From Caryophanales bacterium (GTDB lineage Bacteria; Bacillota_I; Bacilli_A; RF39; UBA660): 64,000 nt of DNA. The notes under the pieces were generated by a model. That model was not told where the DNA came from. It did not search any database and saw nothing but the letters and a program-made list of their open reading frames with translations. The position numbers and the translations under genes are program-made. Positions within the stretch are counted from its first letter, which is position 1. Every line of letters begins with the position of its first letter. Where the stretch lies: NCBI GenBank assembly GCA_016282375.1, contig JAEEKI010000019.1, positions 1 through 64,000 on the forward strand, written 5' to 3'. This document shows, piece after piece, positions 1 to 9,628 of this stretch.

Positions 1-626
1 ACATTGGCCACCATAAATTTTCCTGCATATGTTTTTCCTGATAATGTACTTTGATCCGCATTTACATTATAGAATTTACTTGTTAATGTCCATACTGCTG
101 TTGAAGTAGTACTACCTGTTCCATCTATTTGCGCTCCACTTACGACGACCGCAGCATAATTGGTATATGTTAATGTTGATAAGTCTGTTTCACTACTTAT
201 ACTGTTTGTTCCTTCACTTACATGAGCATTTGATGCTAAACTTCCTTGAATAGTAAATTCATTTGTAGATACTCCACTTGTATGTGTTGTATATTTATCG
301 GTACTTGTCCATTCATATATGATGTCATATGTACATACCATACTATAATCAGTATTAGCGGTGAAATTTACAGTTAAAGTTGTATTATTCTCGGCGGCAA
401 CATTACCTTGCTTTGCTTGAACCATATTCGCTGCTGTTATATTAAGAGACATTCCTCCACCTAGAGTATCAAACACCATATTATTTCGTTCTGTGACTGT
501 GTTGGAATTGGCTACATTTGTTATATTCATGTTACCAGTTGAAAAGTATGCATATGTTGCCCCGATTATTGTTACTAATAATGTAACTATGGCTATTGTT
601 AATAAAATTATATTATTTCTTTTCAT
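1..626 (-). CDS. Exported TasA/camelysin-like surface protein, paralog 1 (3' end beyond window)
   Basis: ATG at 624-626; translation MKRNNIILLTIAIVTLLVTIIGATYAYFSTGNMNITNVANSNTVTERNNMVFDTLGGG; shares its N-terminal module with the ORFs at 1874, 41803 and 48814; runs off the left edge. Confidence 0.8.
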   Translation of the reverse strand, partial: MKRNNIILLTIAIVTLLVTIIGATYAYFSTGNMNITNVANSNTVTERNNMVFDTLGGGMSLNITAANMVQAKQGNVAAENNTTLTVNFTANTDYSMVCTYDIIYEWTSTDKYTTHTSGVSTNEFTIQGSLASNAHVSEGTNSISSETDLSTLTYTNYAAVVVSGAQIDGTGSTTSTAVWTLTSKFYNVNADQSTLSGKTYAGKFMVAN

Positions 627-660
627 GGATACCTCTACTATTCAAATATATTATAACATA

Positions 661-1800
661 TTATCCTAATAAAAAAACTTGTTTTATATTTCTTTTAAAA
701 TAATCAAAGAAGTTAGCTTTTAAAACATTTTCCATTACGGTAATATCTGATGTATTAATTAGTTCTTTTTGTTCATTATATATTTCTACTTTGCCAATAA
801 TATCACCTTTTTTAACAGGTGCTTTAACTGTATCTATTTTTAATTTAAATTCATATTTACTAATCTTATCATTGGTTTTTAAAAGTTCAATTGCATCATT
901 TACTAACATTACATCAACATATTCTTTTTTACCTTTATTTACTTTTACTTTACCAAGTATTTCACCTTTACTTTTGATTAAATTAACTTTGTAACTATTA
1001 AAACCATAATTTAAAAGTTTAACTGTATCTTGACTACGCTTTTCAATAGATTCTTCCCCCATCGTAACACTTATTAAACGTAAATTATTTTTTTTAGCGG
1101 TTGCTGTTAAACAATAACCAGCTTGTTCAGTATATCCCGTTTTAAGTCCATCTACTCCAGGATAAAATCTAACTAATTTATTAGTATTAACTAACCATAT
1201 TTTTGAACCATCACTTTTTTGTAAATATTCTTCATAAACCGAAGTAAATTTTAATATATCTTCATATTTTAATAATTCTCTTGCTATCATTGCCATATCA
1301 TAAGCCGATGAATAATGATTTTCTTCGTCTAAACCATGGACATTCATAAAATGAGTATTTTTAAGACCTAGTTCTTCGACTTTTTCATTCATTTTATTAA
1401 TAAACTCTTCTTTCGAACCATAAGTTTTCTCGGCTAGAGCTACGACTGCATCATTAGCCGAAGCCATCGCAATACTTTTAAGTAATTCTCCCATTTTATA
1501 AACATCACCCGTTTTTAAAAATATTTGGGAGCCTCCCATCGAAGAAGCTTCATCAGATATTTCTACTTTGGTATCATAATTAATATTTCCTTTACTTAAC
1601 TCTTCCATTATCAAAAGAAGACTCATAATTTTCGTCATCGAAGCCATTGGTAAACGTTCATGTTCATTTTTATGATAAAGAATTGTTCCTGTATTTTGAT
1701 CAATTAAGATAGCACTTTTGGCATCGACTTCCATTTCAAGTGCATTTACTTGATAAAATAATAAAAAGAAAGATAAAAAAAACAATACTAGTTTTTTCAT
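661..1800 (-). CDS. D-alanyl-D-alanine carboxypeptidase, peptidase S11 family
   Basis: Signal peptide, ASMTKIM (SxxK), SAND (SxN) and KTG motifs. Confidence 0.9.
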   Translation of the reverse strand: MKKLVLFFLSFFLLFYQVNALEMEVDAKSAILIDQNTGTILYHKNEHERLPMASMTKIMSLLLIMEELSKGNINYDTKVEISDEASSMGGSQIFLKTGDVYKMGELLKSIAMASANDAVVALAEKTYGSKEEFINKMNEKVEELGLKNTHFMNVHGLDEENHYSSAYDMAMIARELLKYEDILKFTSVYEEYLQKSDGSKIWLVNTNKLVRFYPGVDGLKTGYTEQAGYCLTATAKKNNLRLISVTMGEESIEKRSQDTVKLLNYGFNSYKVNLIKSKGEILGKVKVNKGKKEYVDVMLVNDAIELLKTNDKISKYEFKLKIDTVKAPVKKGDIIGKVEIYNEQKELINTSDITVMENVLKANFFDYFKRNIKQVFLLG

Positions 1801-1837
1801 ATAACACCTCTTTCTAATTATATTGAATTAATCAAAA

Positions 1838-1866
1838 AAAAGACCACTATTGGATAGTAGTCTTAA
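1838..1866 (-). terminator. Intrinsic terminator of the LRR surface protein gene
   Basis: Minus strand AAGACTACTATCCAATAGTGGTCTTTTTTTT hairpin plus T-run. Confidence 0.8.
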
Positions 1867-1873
1867 TAGCACA

Positions 1874-3211
1874 TTATGATAATGGAGTCCCCATAAATAC
1901 ATCTGCTCCTAGAGTTCCACCATAAGAGGATGTAAACTCAGATGCAGAGGTATATGTAATACCATTATAAGTTACTGATGTTAATACACCACAATTCCTA
2001 AATGCTCGATTATCAATTGATGTAACAGAATTCGGTATCGTTATGGATGATAAACCCGTAGTGGAAATTGCCGAATAACCAATAGATGTCACACCACTTG
2101 GAATATTAATACTAATCAACTTAGGACAGTTTTCAAATGTCAAATTCGGAATTTGTGTTAAAGCACTAGATAATGTTACTTCTGATAAATTACTAATATT
2201 TTGAAAAGAATTTGCACCCAGTGATGTAACTGTATTTGGCATTGTCATAGTAAATAATCTCGTACTAGAAAAAGCATAAGTACCAATGCTTACTATTGGG
2301 CTTGAAATAGTCACTTCTATCAAATTATTCGTTCTATAAAAATTATAATTGCCAATCGAAGTAATATTGCCAGTAATTTCCAAATATTCTATCGAATTAA
2401 AATTTGAACGCCAAGGCTGCTCTGACTCGCTTGTGTAATCAGGCATTGCACCAGAACCAGTTATTTTCAAAAGACCATTACTGTTCAAAGTCCATGTTAT
2501 GTTTTCATTGACACTACCACTGGCAATTTGTGTAACCCCAATAGTGCCCGCAACACATGAAACATTAGCTACTTTAAACCTACCTGAAAAATTCTTACCC
2601 TCTAAAACTTCTTGATTAGCATTCAAATTATAAATTCTACTTATTAAATGCCAAACAGCCGTATTAGTTGAACTACCAGATCCATCAATTTTGGCACCAC
2701 TTACAATGACCGCGCTAGTATTATTACCTACCGCAGCAGTAAAATCTTTTTCTGCTAAAATGTTATTAGTGCCATGCTTAGTATTGTCATTATATGTTTG
2801 ATATGCTTGAATAGTAAACTCATTACTTGTTACTCCACTTGTATGAGTTGTATACCTGTCACTTGAAGTCCATTCGAAAACAATATCGTATGTACAAACC
2901 ATATCATAATCAGTATTAGGAGTAAAATTTACGGTTAAATCCGTGGTATTAGTCACGGCGGCAAACTTACTATTAGCTAGGCCATCAGACATCTTAGCAA
3001 GAGAGATATTAAGGGACATACCACCCCCTACAGTATCAAACACCATATTATTTTGCTCAGTCATGGTGTTAGAATTAACTGCATTTATTACATTCATATT
3101 ACCCACAGAAAAATAAGCATAGGTTGCCCCAATGATTAATGCTAAAAAAATAATAATAACGATGACTAGTAATACCACATTTTGTTTTTTCATATATGCT
3201 CCTACTATCAT
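1874..3211 (-). CDS. Exported surface protein, paralog 2: TasA/camelysin-like N-terminus with BspA-type leucine-rich repeats (likely start MKK at 3193)
   Basis: N-terminal signal ...GATYAYFSVGNMN; C-terminal repeats of the type LTSLGANSFQNISNLSEVTLSSALTQIPNLTFENCPKLISINIPSGVTSIG (LRR_5-like). Confidence 0.8.
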   Translation of the reverse strand: MIVGAYMKKQNVVLLVIVIIIFLALIIGATYAYFSVGNMNVINAVNSNTMTEQNNMVFDTVGGGMSLNISLAKMSDGLANSKFAAVTNTTDLTVNFTPNTDYDMVCTYDIVFEWTSSDRYTTHTSGVTSNEFTIQAYQTYNDNTKHGTNNILAEKDFTAAVGNNTSAVIVSGAKIDGSGSSTNTAVWHLISRIYNLNANQEVLEGKNFSGRFKVANVSCVAGTIGVTQIASGSVNENITWTLNSNGLLKITGSGAMPDYTSESEQPWRSNFNSIEYLEITGNITSIGNYNFYRTNNLIEVTISSPIVSIGTYAFSSTRLFTMTMPNTVTSLGANSFQNISNLSEVTLSSALTQIPNLTFENCPKLISINIPSGVTSIGYSAISTTGLSSITIPNSVTSIDNRAFRNCGVLTSVTYNGITYTSASEFTSSYGGTLGADVFMGTPLS

Positions 3212-3257
3212 TAAGTATACAATATAAAGAAACTCTTAGCAAGATAATATCACAAAT

Positions 3258-3292
3258 AAAAAAGGCCATTAATATATGAAGTGGCCTTTTTA
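3258..3292 (-). terminator. Terminator after the LysR gene
   Basis: AAAAAGGCCA...TGGCCTTTTT hairpin. Confidence 0.75.
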
Positions 3293-3298
3293 AAAAAC

Positions 3299-4216
3299 TT
3301 ATTTAATACTTATTTTTTTTACTTCATCTTTAAAACATTTTATAAACTCTGCTGTGGTTTTGTTCAAAAAATTGGGATTATAGGCAATACTAAATTTAGT
3401 TGTTGGTGTTTTAAAATCAACTGGTATTTCATATAACTCTTTTCTTTTGAAATCATCTTCTAAACACTTTTTAATACCCCATCCAATACCAATACCTTCT
3501 TTGGCTAAAGATTGAGTTACCTCGGTAGCATAACAAGTAAATTGATTTTTAATGACAAGGTTATTCTTCTTCAGAATCTCTTCTAGTTCATTAATGTCTG
3601 GATAACCTCGCATCGGATAAATAATAGGATAATCCACAATCGTATCATGATTCTTTAGATATAAATCATAATACTTTTTATTAGCAAAGAAACATGTCTC
3701 TAATTCACAAATTACTTCTTCGGTTAGAACATGTTCATTTAAGAAAATAGGATATTGTAAGACAACAAAGTCTAATTCATTATTGCGAAGTTTTTCTAAC
3801 ATTTCCATATTACTAGTCATATAAATATCAAACTTAGCATTGGGATATTTATTACTAAATTCATGCATGACTTTCGGAAGCATAAATTGAGCAATATGGG
3901 AGTATATACCAACCCGAATAGTTCCCGTTAAATCATCTTCTTTTTCGGTTAAGATTCTTTCCCCCATCAGGATATTCTCAAAAGCATTTTTAATGTAATA
4001 CAATAGTTTTTCACCATCTTCGGTTAATGTAACCGTTTTATTATTCCGAATAAATAATTGTGTATTAAGTTGTTGCTCTAAATTCTTAATGGCATTACTT
4101 ATCGCTGGTTGTGAAACAAACATATTTTCTGCAGCTTTAGAAAAACTTTTATATTCCGCTACGGCATAAAAGAAACGATATTTGTTAAAATCATAATTAT
4201 TTTCTAGTATTCCCAT
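3299..4216 (-). CDS. LysR family transcriptional regulator
   Basis: N-terminal HTH YKSFSKAAENMFVSQPAISNAIKNLEQQLNTQLFIR and substrate-binding domain. Confidence 0.92.
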   Translation of the reverse strand: MGILENNYDFNKYRFFYAVAEYKSFSKAAENMFVSQPAISNAIKNLEQQLNTQLFIRNNKTVTLTEDGEKLLYYIKNAFENILMGERILTEKEDDLTGTIRVGIYSHIAQFMLPKVMHEFSNKYPNAKFDIYMTSNMEMLEKLRNNELDFVVLQYPIFLNEHVLTEEVICELETCFFANKKYYDLYLKNHDTIVDYPIIYPMRGYPDINELEEILKKNNLVIKNQFTCYATEVTQSLAKEGIGIGWGIKKCLEDDFKRKELYEIPVDFKTPTTKFSIAYNPNFLNKTTAEFIKCFKDEVKKISIK

Positions 4217-4254
4217 AAAACCTCCAATTTATTTACAAGTATCTTAACATAATT

Positions 4255-5277
4255 TTACTTTTTTACCAAACTTTTTTCTTTAGTCCTATTATTAATAAGT
4301 TTAGTATGTTTTATAACACCTCGATCATCAATTTCTAATTGATGTAATTCATTATCTTTAACATAACGAATTACTTTAATATAAGACGTTTGTGCTTGAT
4401 TAAATATTTTTTCTCTATAATATAAATATTGGCTTTCAGAAATAATCGTGCTATTGTACTCATCATGAACTTCATCATATGACACCATTTCATGAATTGG
4501 CTTTGAACGAGCTTGCATTTTCTTTATTAATGAACAAGTATATCCATTCAGAGATATGGTATTTTTAGCCATAGTATATTTAGCAATACACATATCCGCA
4601 TCAACTTCATAAAGTGATCTATCATTACTATCTATTTTAACTTGTTCTTCGTCTTCGACATATATTGGTGGTTTCTTTTCTAATAGATTATCAATATGTC
4701 CCTCTACTATATCAATCTTTTCCTCGATAGTTTCAGTTGGTTCAACTATTTGTAAATTACGAACACTTAAATAAGCATTAGTAGTCATTTTATCTAACTG
4801 TGTAGCAAAATCAGGATTTTCCATTCGAACATCATCTTTTATATATTTACTTTCATCTTGATTTGCTATACTTAATAAATCAATAACCAAATCATATTTT
4901 TGATTAATTTTTAGATAATCTTCACCATTATCATCAACTATGCGATGAAAATCCTCTAATCTAGGCAAGTAAGCAACGTTATCTAATAAAGAACGATCAT
5001 ATAAAATAACAACATCTTGATCTTTACTAACAACATCAGCAAATTTTTCGGCAGTTTTCTCCTTCAATAACTGGGTTTTAAAAACACAATCTTGAAACAT
5101 CATCGTATAAATGTAATCATCAGAACGTGGTTTAGCAACATTTTTGATTATTTCTGAGGCAGTTTCTGGCACCGTTATAACATAGTAGCCATTCTGCTTT
5201 AATTTTTGTGAGACTGCTTGTAAGCAAGTTGATTTACCAGAACATGGGCCTCCGGCTAATACAATTCTATAAATCAT
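4255..5277 (-). CDS. AAA_28/NadR-like ATPase-kinase with a possible C-terminal CYTH-like domain
   Basis: Walker A GGPCSGKST; DRSLLDNVAYLPRL; C-terminal half possibly CYTH-like. Confidence 0.65.
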   Translation of the reverse strand: MIYRIVLAGGPCSGKSTCLQAVSQKLKQNGYYVITVPETASEIIKNVAKPRSDDYIYTMMFQDCVFKTQLLKEKTAEKFADVVSKDQDVVILYDRSLLDNVAYLPRLEDFHRIVDDNGEDYLKINQKYDLVIDLLSIANQDESKYIKDDVRMENPDFATQLDKMTTNAYLSVRNLQIVEPTETIEEKIDIVEGHIDNLLEKKPPIYVEDEEQVKIDSNDRSLYEVDADMCIAKYTMAKNTISLNGYTCSLIKKMQARSKPIHEMVSYDEVHDEYNSTIISESQYLYYREKIFNQAQTSYIKVIRYVKDNELHQLEIDDRGVIKHTKLINNRTKEKSLVKK

Positions 5278-5296
5278 TAAAAATTCCTTTCTAATT

Positions 5297-5312
5297 TGTA
5301 ATCCGGATTACA
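5297..5312. promoter_or_regulatory. 16-bp perfect palindrome TGTAATCCGGATTACA, putative operator
   Basis: Read directly; just upstream of the 4255-5277 start codon and downstream of a -10-like TATTAT/TATATG. Confidence 0.5.
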
Positions 5313-5388
5313 CTCATATAATAACAATGATTTGCAATATTGAAAAATACATTATTTGAATAACTGCTATAATTTTTAGTAATAATAA

Positions 5389-5412
5389 AAAAACTCTCTT
5401 AGAGAGTTTTAC
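5389..5412 (-). terminator. Terminator after the Gre factor gene
   Basis: AAAACTCTCTTAGAGAGTTTT hairpin. Confidence 0.75.
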
Positions 5413-5415
5413 TTC

Positions 5416-5931
5416 TTATAAAGATTTTTTATTATCTTCTTCCTCTGTTAAAGATAATTTATCTTTAATTACTAAAGAATACGTATTTTTAGCAACAGAG
5501 TATTTACAAGTTTCACCAATTCTTTTGTGATAAATAGCCGCACCTAAAGGACTATTAATAGATACCTCGTGAGGAGTAGCAAAAGGATCACCAACCGAAC
5601 CCACTAATTTAAATGATTCTTCACCAATGCCTTCCATTTCTACTAAAATAATGTCCCCTACATCAATAAGATCATTATCGTTTATTTTTTCTACAATAAC
5701 GATTCTTTTTAAACCTGCAATCATTGATCGTAATTGATTAGAAAGAAGTGCATCTACTCTTTCAACTTCACTCAAATCAGAAGATGACCATCCATCTGAT
5801 GCACCAGCATTAAAAGCCGAACTTCTCATTGTATCATTTGCATGAATACGTTCTTTTAAATTATCAATTTCTTTAAGATATTTTTCATAACCTTCTTGAT
5901 CTAAATAAATTGGTTTCTCATTATCTTCCAT
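5416..5931 (-). CDS. GreA/GreB family transcription elongation factor
   Basis: EKPIYLDQEGYEKYLKEIDNLKERI coiled coil, C-terminal VGDPFATPHEVSINSPLGAAIYHKRIGE; RBS AGGAGG before MEDN. Confidence 0.8.
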   Translation of the reverse strand: MEDNEKPIYLDQEGYEKYLKEIDNLKERIHANDTMRSSAFNAGASDGWSSSDLSEVERVDALLSNQLRSMIAGLKRIVIVEKINDNDLIDVGDIILVEMEGIGEESFKLVGSVGDPFATPHEVSINSPLGAAIYHKRIGETCKYSVAKNTYSLVIKDKLSLTEEEDNKKSL

Positions 5932-6027
5932 ATTAAACCTCCTGAATTTAATTTTGTATTCTAACATAAAACCCTTGGAAATACAACGATTTATTTGATA
6001 TAATTCTTTTAGAAATGGAGTGAAATA

Positions 6028-7596
6028 ATGATTAAAAAAATCAAAGAGTATAAACCAAGTAAATGGGTATATGTTATTTTCTTTACATTGCCACTTATTT
6101 TTACCCTATTAATATTAAAAAAACTTGATAATGATACTTGGTATTTACTTAGTGAAGGAAGATATATTGTTCAAAATGGTATTTATCACATTGACCCTTT
6201 ATCGATGCATGAAGGGCTCAAAGTCACAGTACAAAACTGGTTATCAGCTTCTATCTTTTGGCTCGCATATAGCGCTTTTAAAGAAGCAGGTGTTTTCTTA
6301 TTAGTTCTCATTTGTAACTTCTTTATATGTTTCTTCTTATACAAGATTGGCAATGTAATCAGTGATAATAATCGGGTATTATCACTATTAATGATGTTTA
6401 CTACTTCTGTTACTTTAGCAGCTCACTTTATTGTATCTAGACCACAGGTAATGAGTTTTGTCTTATTACTGAGTCTCATATATATCTTGGAGCTCTATAT
6501 TAAGACTGATAATGGCAAATATTTAATCTGGCTACCTATTTTATCCTTAATTGAAATTAACTTACATGCTTCTTTATGGTGGATGATTTTCCTATTTACG
6601 TTACCTTATGTAATTGATTCATTTAAAATACCAATTCTGAGAACCCAAGGTTACCGTAAGAAGCCATTATTTATCGCTATCATCGTCGCCTTATTAATGG
6701 GATTAATTAATCCTTATGGTTATAAAGCTATTACCTTTATTTTTACCAGTTATGGTGATAAATACATGCATAATTACATCAACGAATTATTACCATTTAC
6801 ATTTAAAGCTAATAATTTATGTAATCATGCATTCATAATAATGCTTTCGACAGCACTTATCTATTTTTTCTTCCGGGAAGGAAAAATTAGAGTCAGATAT
6901 ATATGTTTATACTGTGGAACATTAATTTTAGGACTAATGTCTGTCAAGGGATTTAGTCATTACTTCTTAGTAAGCATTTTCCCTTTGGCATATTTTTTCA
7001 AAGATTTATTTCCTAATTCTTTCGAAGATTTACCACCTAAAATGCGTAAAGTACTTAATGTGTTATACACCTTTTTAGGAATTATCCTAACGGTATGTTG
7101 TTGCGTGTTACTAGTTTGGCGATTAAACAATATTAAACTATCTCATGATTCCGAAAAAGCCTTAGAAGTTCTAGGCAAATTTGCTGATAAAAAAGTAAAT
7201 AGTGTTTATTCATCATTTAATGATGGTGGTGTTGTCGAATTCTATGGATTTAAACCATATATTGATCCAAGAGCAGAAGTTTATCTAAAAGTTAATAATA
7301 AAAAAGCTGATATTTTCAAAGAATATTATGAATTACAACATAATGCTATGAATATCGAAGACTTCTTAAATAAATATAATTTTGATTACTTAATCGTAGC
7401 CTACAATGATGCTATTCGAACTACTATGCAAGATAATCCAAAGTATTTCATCTTATATGATGATTCTAACTTAAAATACACATTATTTGCTCGTAATGAT
7501 TTAATTGATGCTAAAACTAGAAATGAAATTATTGAATCATATGATAAAGCTGTCAAAGAAGCTAAAGAAAAAGAAGCTAGCAAGAAAAAAAGCTAA
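6028..7596 (+). CDS. Polytopic membrane protein, GT-C/GT39-like
   Basis: Many TM segments, extracytoplasmic C-terminal domain; family uncertain. Confidence 0.5.
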   Translation: MIKKIKEYKPSKWVYVIFFTLPLIFTLLILKKLDNDTWYLLSEGRYIVQNGIYHIDPLSMHEGLKVTVQNWLSASIFWLAYSAFKEAGVFLLVLICNFFICFFLYKIGNVISDNNRVLSLLMMFTTSVTLAAHFIVSRPQVMSFVLLLSLIYILELYIKTDNGKYLIWLPILSLIEINLHASLWWMIFLFTLPYVIDSFKIPILRTQGYRKKPLFIAIIVALLMGLINPYGYKAITFIFTSYGDKYMHNYINELLPFTFKANNLCNHAFIIMLSTALIYFFFREGKIRVRYICLYCGTLILGLMSVKGFSHYFLVSIFPLAYFFKDLFPNSFEDLPPKMRKVLNVLYTFLGIILTVCCCVLLVWRLNNIKLSHDSEKALEVLGKFADKKVNSVYSSFNDGGVVEFYGFKPYIDPRAEVYLKVNNKKADIFKEYYELQHNAMNIEDFLNKYNFDYLIVAYNDAIRTTMQDNPKYFILYDDSNLKYTLFARNDLIDAKTRNEIIESYDKAVKEAKEKEASKKKS

Positions 7597-7841
7597 CTTC
7601 TTTTTTTATCTACTTTTTGTAATAATTCATAATGATGTAAATTACTTTCATAATAATCTAGTTTCTTTTTAATAACAGTAATTATCTTACCAATATAACT
7701 CTTTGATACTTTTTTATATTCAGCTATCTCACTTAATGATAAATTTTCTTCATAATATAAACTAAATATCTCTTGTTGTTTTTCAGTTAATAAAAAGGCA
7801 TAAATGTTATATAATTCAGAATAATAAACAAATTCGTTCAT
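7593..7841 (-). CDS. ylxM: YlxM-like putative DNA-binding protein
   Basis: LTEKQQEIFSLYYEENLSLSEIAEYKKVSKSYIGKII HTH; directly upstream-overlapped by ftsY. Confidence 0.85.
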   Translation of the reverse strand: MNEFVYYSELYNIYAFLLTEKQQEIFSLYYEENLSLSEIAEYKKVSKSYIGKIITVIKKKLDYYESNLHHYELLQKVDKKRS

Positions 7842-8830
7842 TTTATTAAATCCTTAAATAAACCATAAATATAATTTTCTATATCAAAGGTTTCTAAATC
7901 AGTCATTTTCTCTCCTAAACCAACAAACTTAACAGGAATGTTTACTTCTTCTTTAATAGCTAAAACAATTCCACCTTTAGCCGTACTATCTAGTTTAGTT
8001 AAGACAATACCTGTAATATTAGTTATTTCTTTAAAACTTGTAGCTTGCATAATACCATTTTGACCAGTCGTAGCATCAATAACGAGTAAAGTCTCATGGG
8101 GTGCACCTGGTATAATACGACCAATTACTTTATTGATTTTTTCTAGTTCAGCCATTAGATTAACTTTGTTTTGTAGTCTACCAGCCGTATCAATTAAAAC
8201 AATATCATTTTTATTATCAATTGCTTGATGAAGGCCATCAAAGATTACACCGGCCGGATCACTTTCATCTTTACCATAAAAGTCTGTTCCTACTCTTTCG
8301 CTCCATAGTTTAAGTTGCGAAACAGCTCCTGCCCTAAAAGTATCACCCGCAATCATCATGACACTCTTACCCATTTCTTTATATTTATGAGCTAGTTTAG
8401 CAATCGTAGTCGTTTTACCTACACCATTAACACCAACAACAAGAATAACTGTTGGGCCATCCTCTGCAAAATTAATCTTATCCGTTAAACTTTGATTATT
8501 AACATAAATAATGAACAACTCATCAACAATAACTTCATTTAGGTAAGAAGTATCTGTGATATTTTCTTTCTTAACTCGGTCTTTAATACGATCCATGAAA
8601 GAAAAGACAGTATTAACCCCAATATCTGCTGTAATTAAAATATTTTCTAGTTCATCAAAGTACTCATCACTTACCTTAGTATATTTAATACCTAATAAAC
8701 TAAGTTTAGAAACAAATTCATCACGAGTCTTTTCTAAACCTTTATCATATGTTTCAACTACTTCTTGTTGTTCAGGTTCAACCTTTTTATTCTTGGTAAA
8801 TTTTTCTTTTATTTTACTAAATAATGACAT
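7838..8830 (-). CDS. ftsY: Signal recognition particle receptor FtsY
   Basis: GVNGVGKTTTIAKLA, DTFRAGAVSQL, DTAGR, TKLDSTAKGG. Confidence 0.97.
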   Translation of the reverse strand: MSLFSKIKEKFTKNKKVEPEQQEVVETYDKGLEKTRDEFVSKLSLLGIKYTKVSDEYFDELENILITADIGVNTVFSFMDRIKDRVKKENITDTSYLNEVIVDELFIIYVNNQSLTDKINFAEDGPTVILVVGVNGVGKTTTIAKLAHKYKEMGKSVMMIAGDTFRAGAVSQLKLWSERVGTDFYGKDESDPAGVIFDGLHQAIDNKNDIVLIDTAGRLQNKVNLMAELEKINKVIGRIIPGAPHETLLVIDATTGQNGIMQATSFKEITNITGIVLTKLDSTAKGGIVLAIKEEVNIPVKFVGLGEKMTDLETFDIENYIYGLFKDLIK

Positions 8831-8832
8831 AA

Positions 8833-9549
8833 TTATAATTCCACATTATGATAAATATTTGATACATCTTCAATTTCTTCAAGTAAAGAAAGAAGTCTTT
8901 CAAACAATTCTTTATCTTCGCCTTCCAATGTTATTTTTTCTTTTGCAAACATTCCTACTTCATCAAATATGTATTCTACATTAGGAATAACACTTTCAAT
9001 TGTATCTTTTAATTTATTTTCATCCGAAGGATTAACCGAAATAGTTAATATACCATCTTCATTTTCAAAATCAATTGGTTCAATACCTGCTTCGATTAAT
9101 TTATCTAGTATTGCTTCATCATTATCACATTTAAAAGAAACAACACCTAAATAATCATAATTATAAGATACACTATTAGTTACACCAAGATTCTTATGTA
9201 CTTTATTAAATGCTGCTCTTACGAAACCAACTGTTCGATTAACATTATCGGTAAGAGTCTTAATAATTAATGTTGAGGCACCTGGACCAAATCCTTCGTA
9301 AATAACTTCCGTATAGTCTTCGCCACCAGCACCTTTTGCCTTATCAATAGCTCTTTGAATAATGTCACTTGGTACTTGCATTTTCTTCGCTTTATCCACT
9401 AATCTTTTTAAGATTACATTACTATCTGGATCAGGAACACCCTTCTTCGCAGCTAAATAAATCTCTTTAGCATAGGTAGTATAAATCTTACCCTTGGCAG
9501 CCCCTGTTTTTTGAATGCTTGCTTTCCTTACTTCGTATGCTCTTCCCAT
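8833..9549 (-). CDS. YebC/PmpR family transcriptional regulator
   Basis: MGRAYEVRKASIQKTGAAKGKIYTTYAKEIYLAAKKG; YTEVIYEGFGPGAS. Confidence 0.95.
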   Translation of the reverse strand: MGRAYEVRKASIQKTGAAKGKIYTTYAKEIYLAAKKGVPDPDSNVILKRLVDKAKKMQVPSDIIQRAIDKAKGAGGEDYTEVIYEGFGPGASTLIIKTLTDNVNRTVGFVRAAFNKVHKNLGVTNSVSYNYDYLGVVSFKCDNDEAILDKLIEAGIEPIDFENEDGILTISVNPSDENKLKDTIESVIPNVEYIFDEVGMFAKEKITLEGEDKELFERLLSLLEEIEDVSNIYHNVEL

Positions 9550-9628
9550 ACATTCACTTCCTTTTTCTATGAAAAATTATAGCATATATGCTTATTATAT
9601 GACAATTGTTATTAAAAAAAGAAACAAA

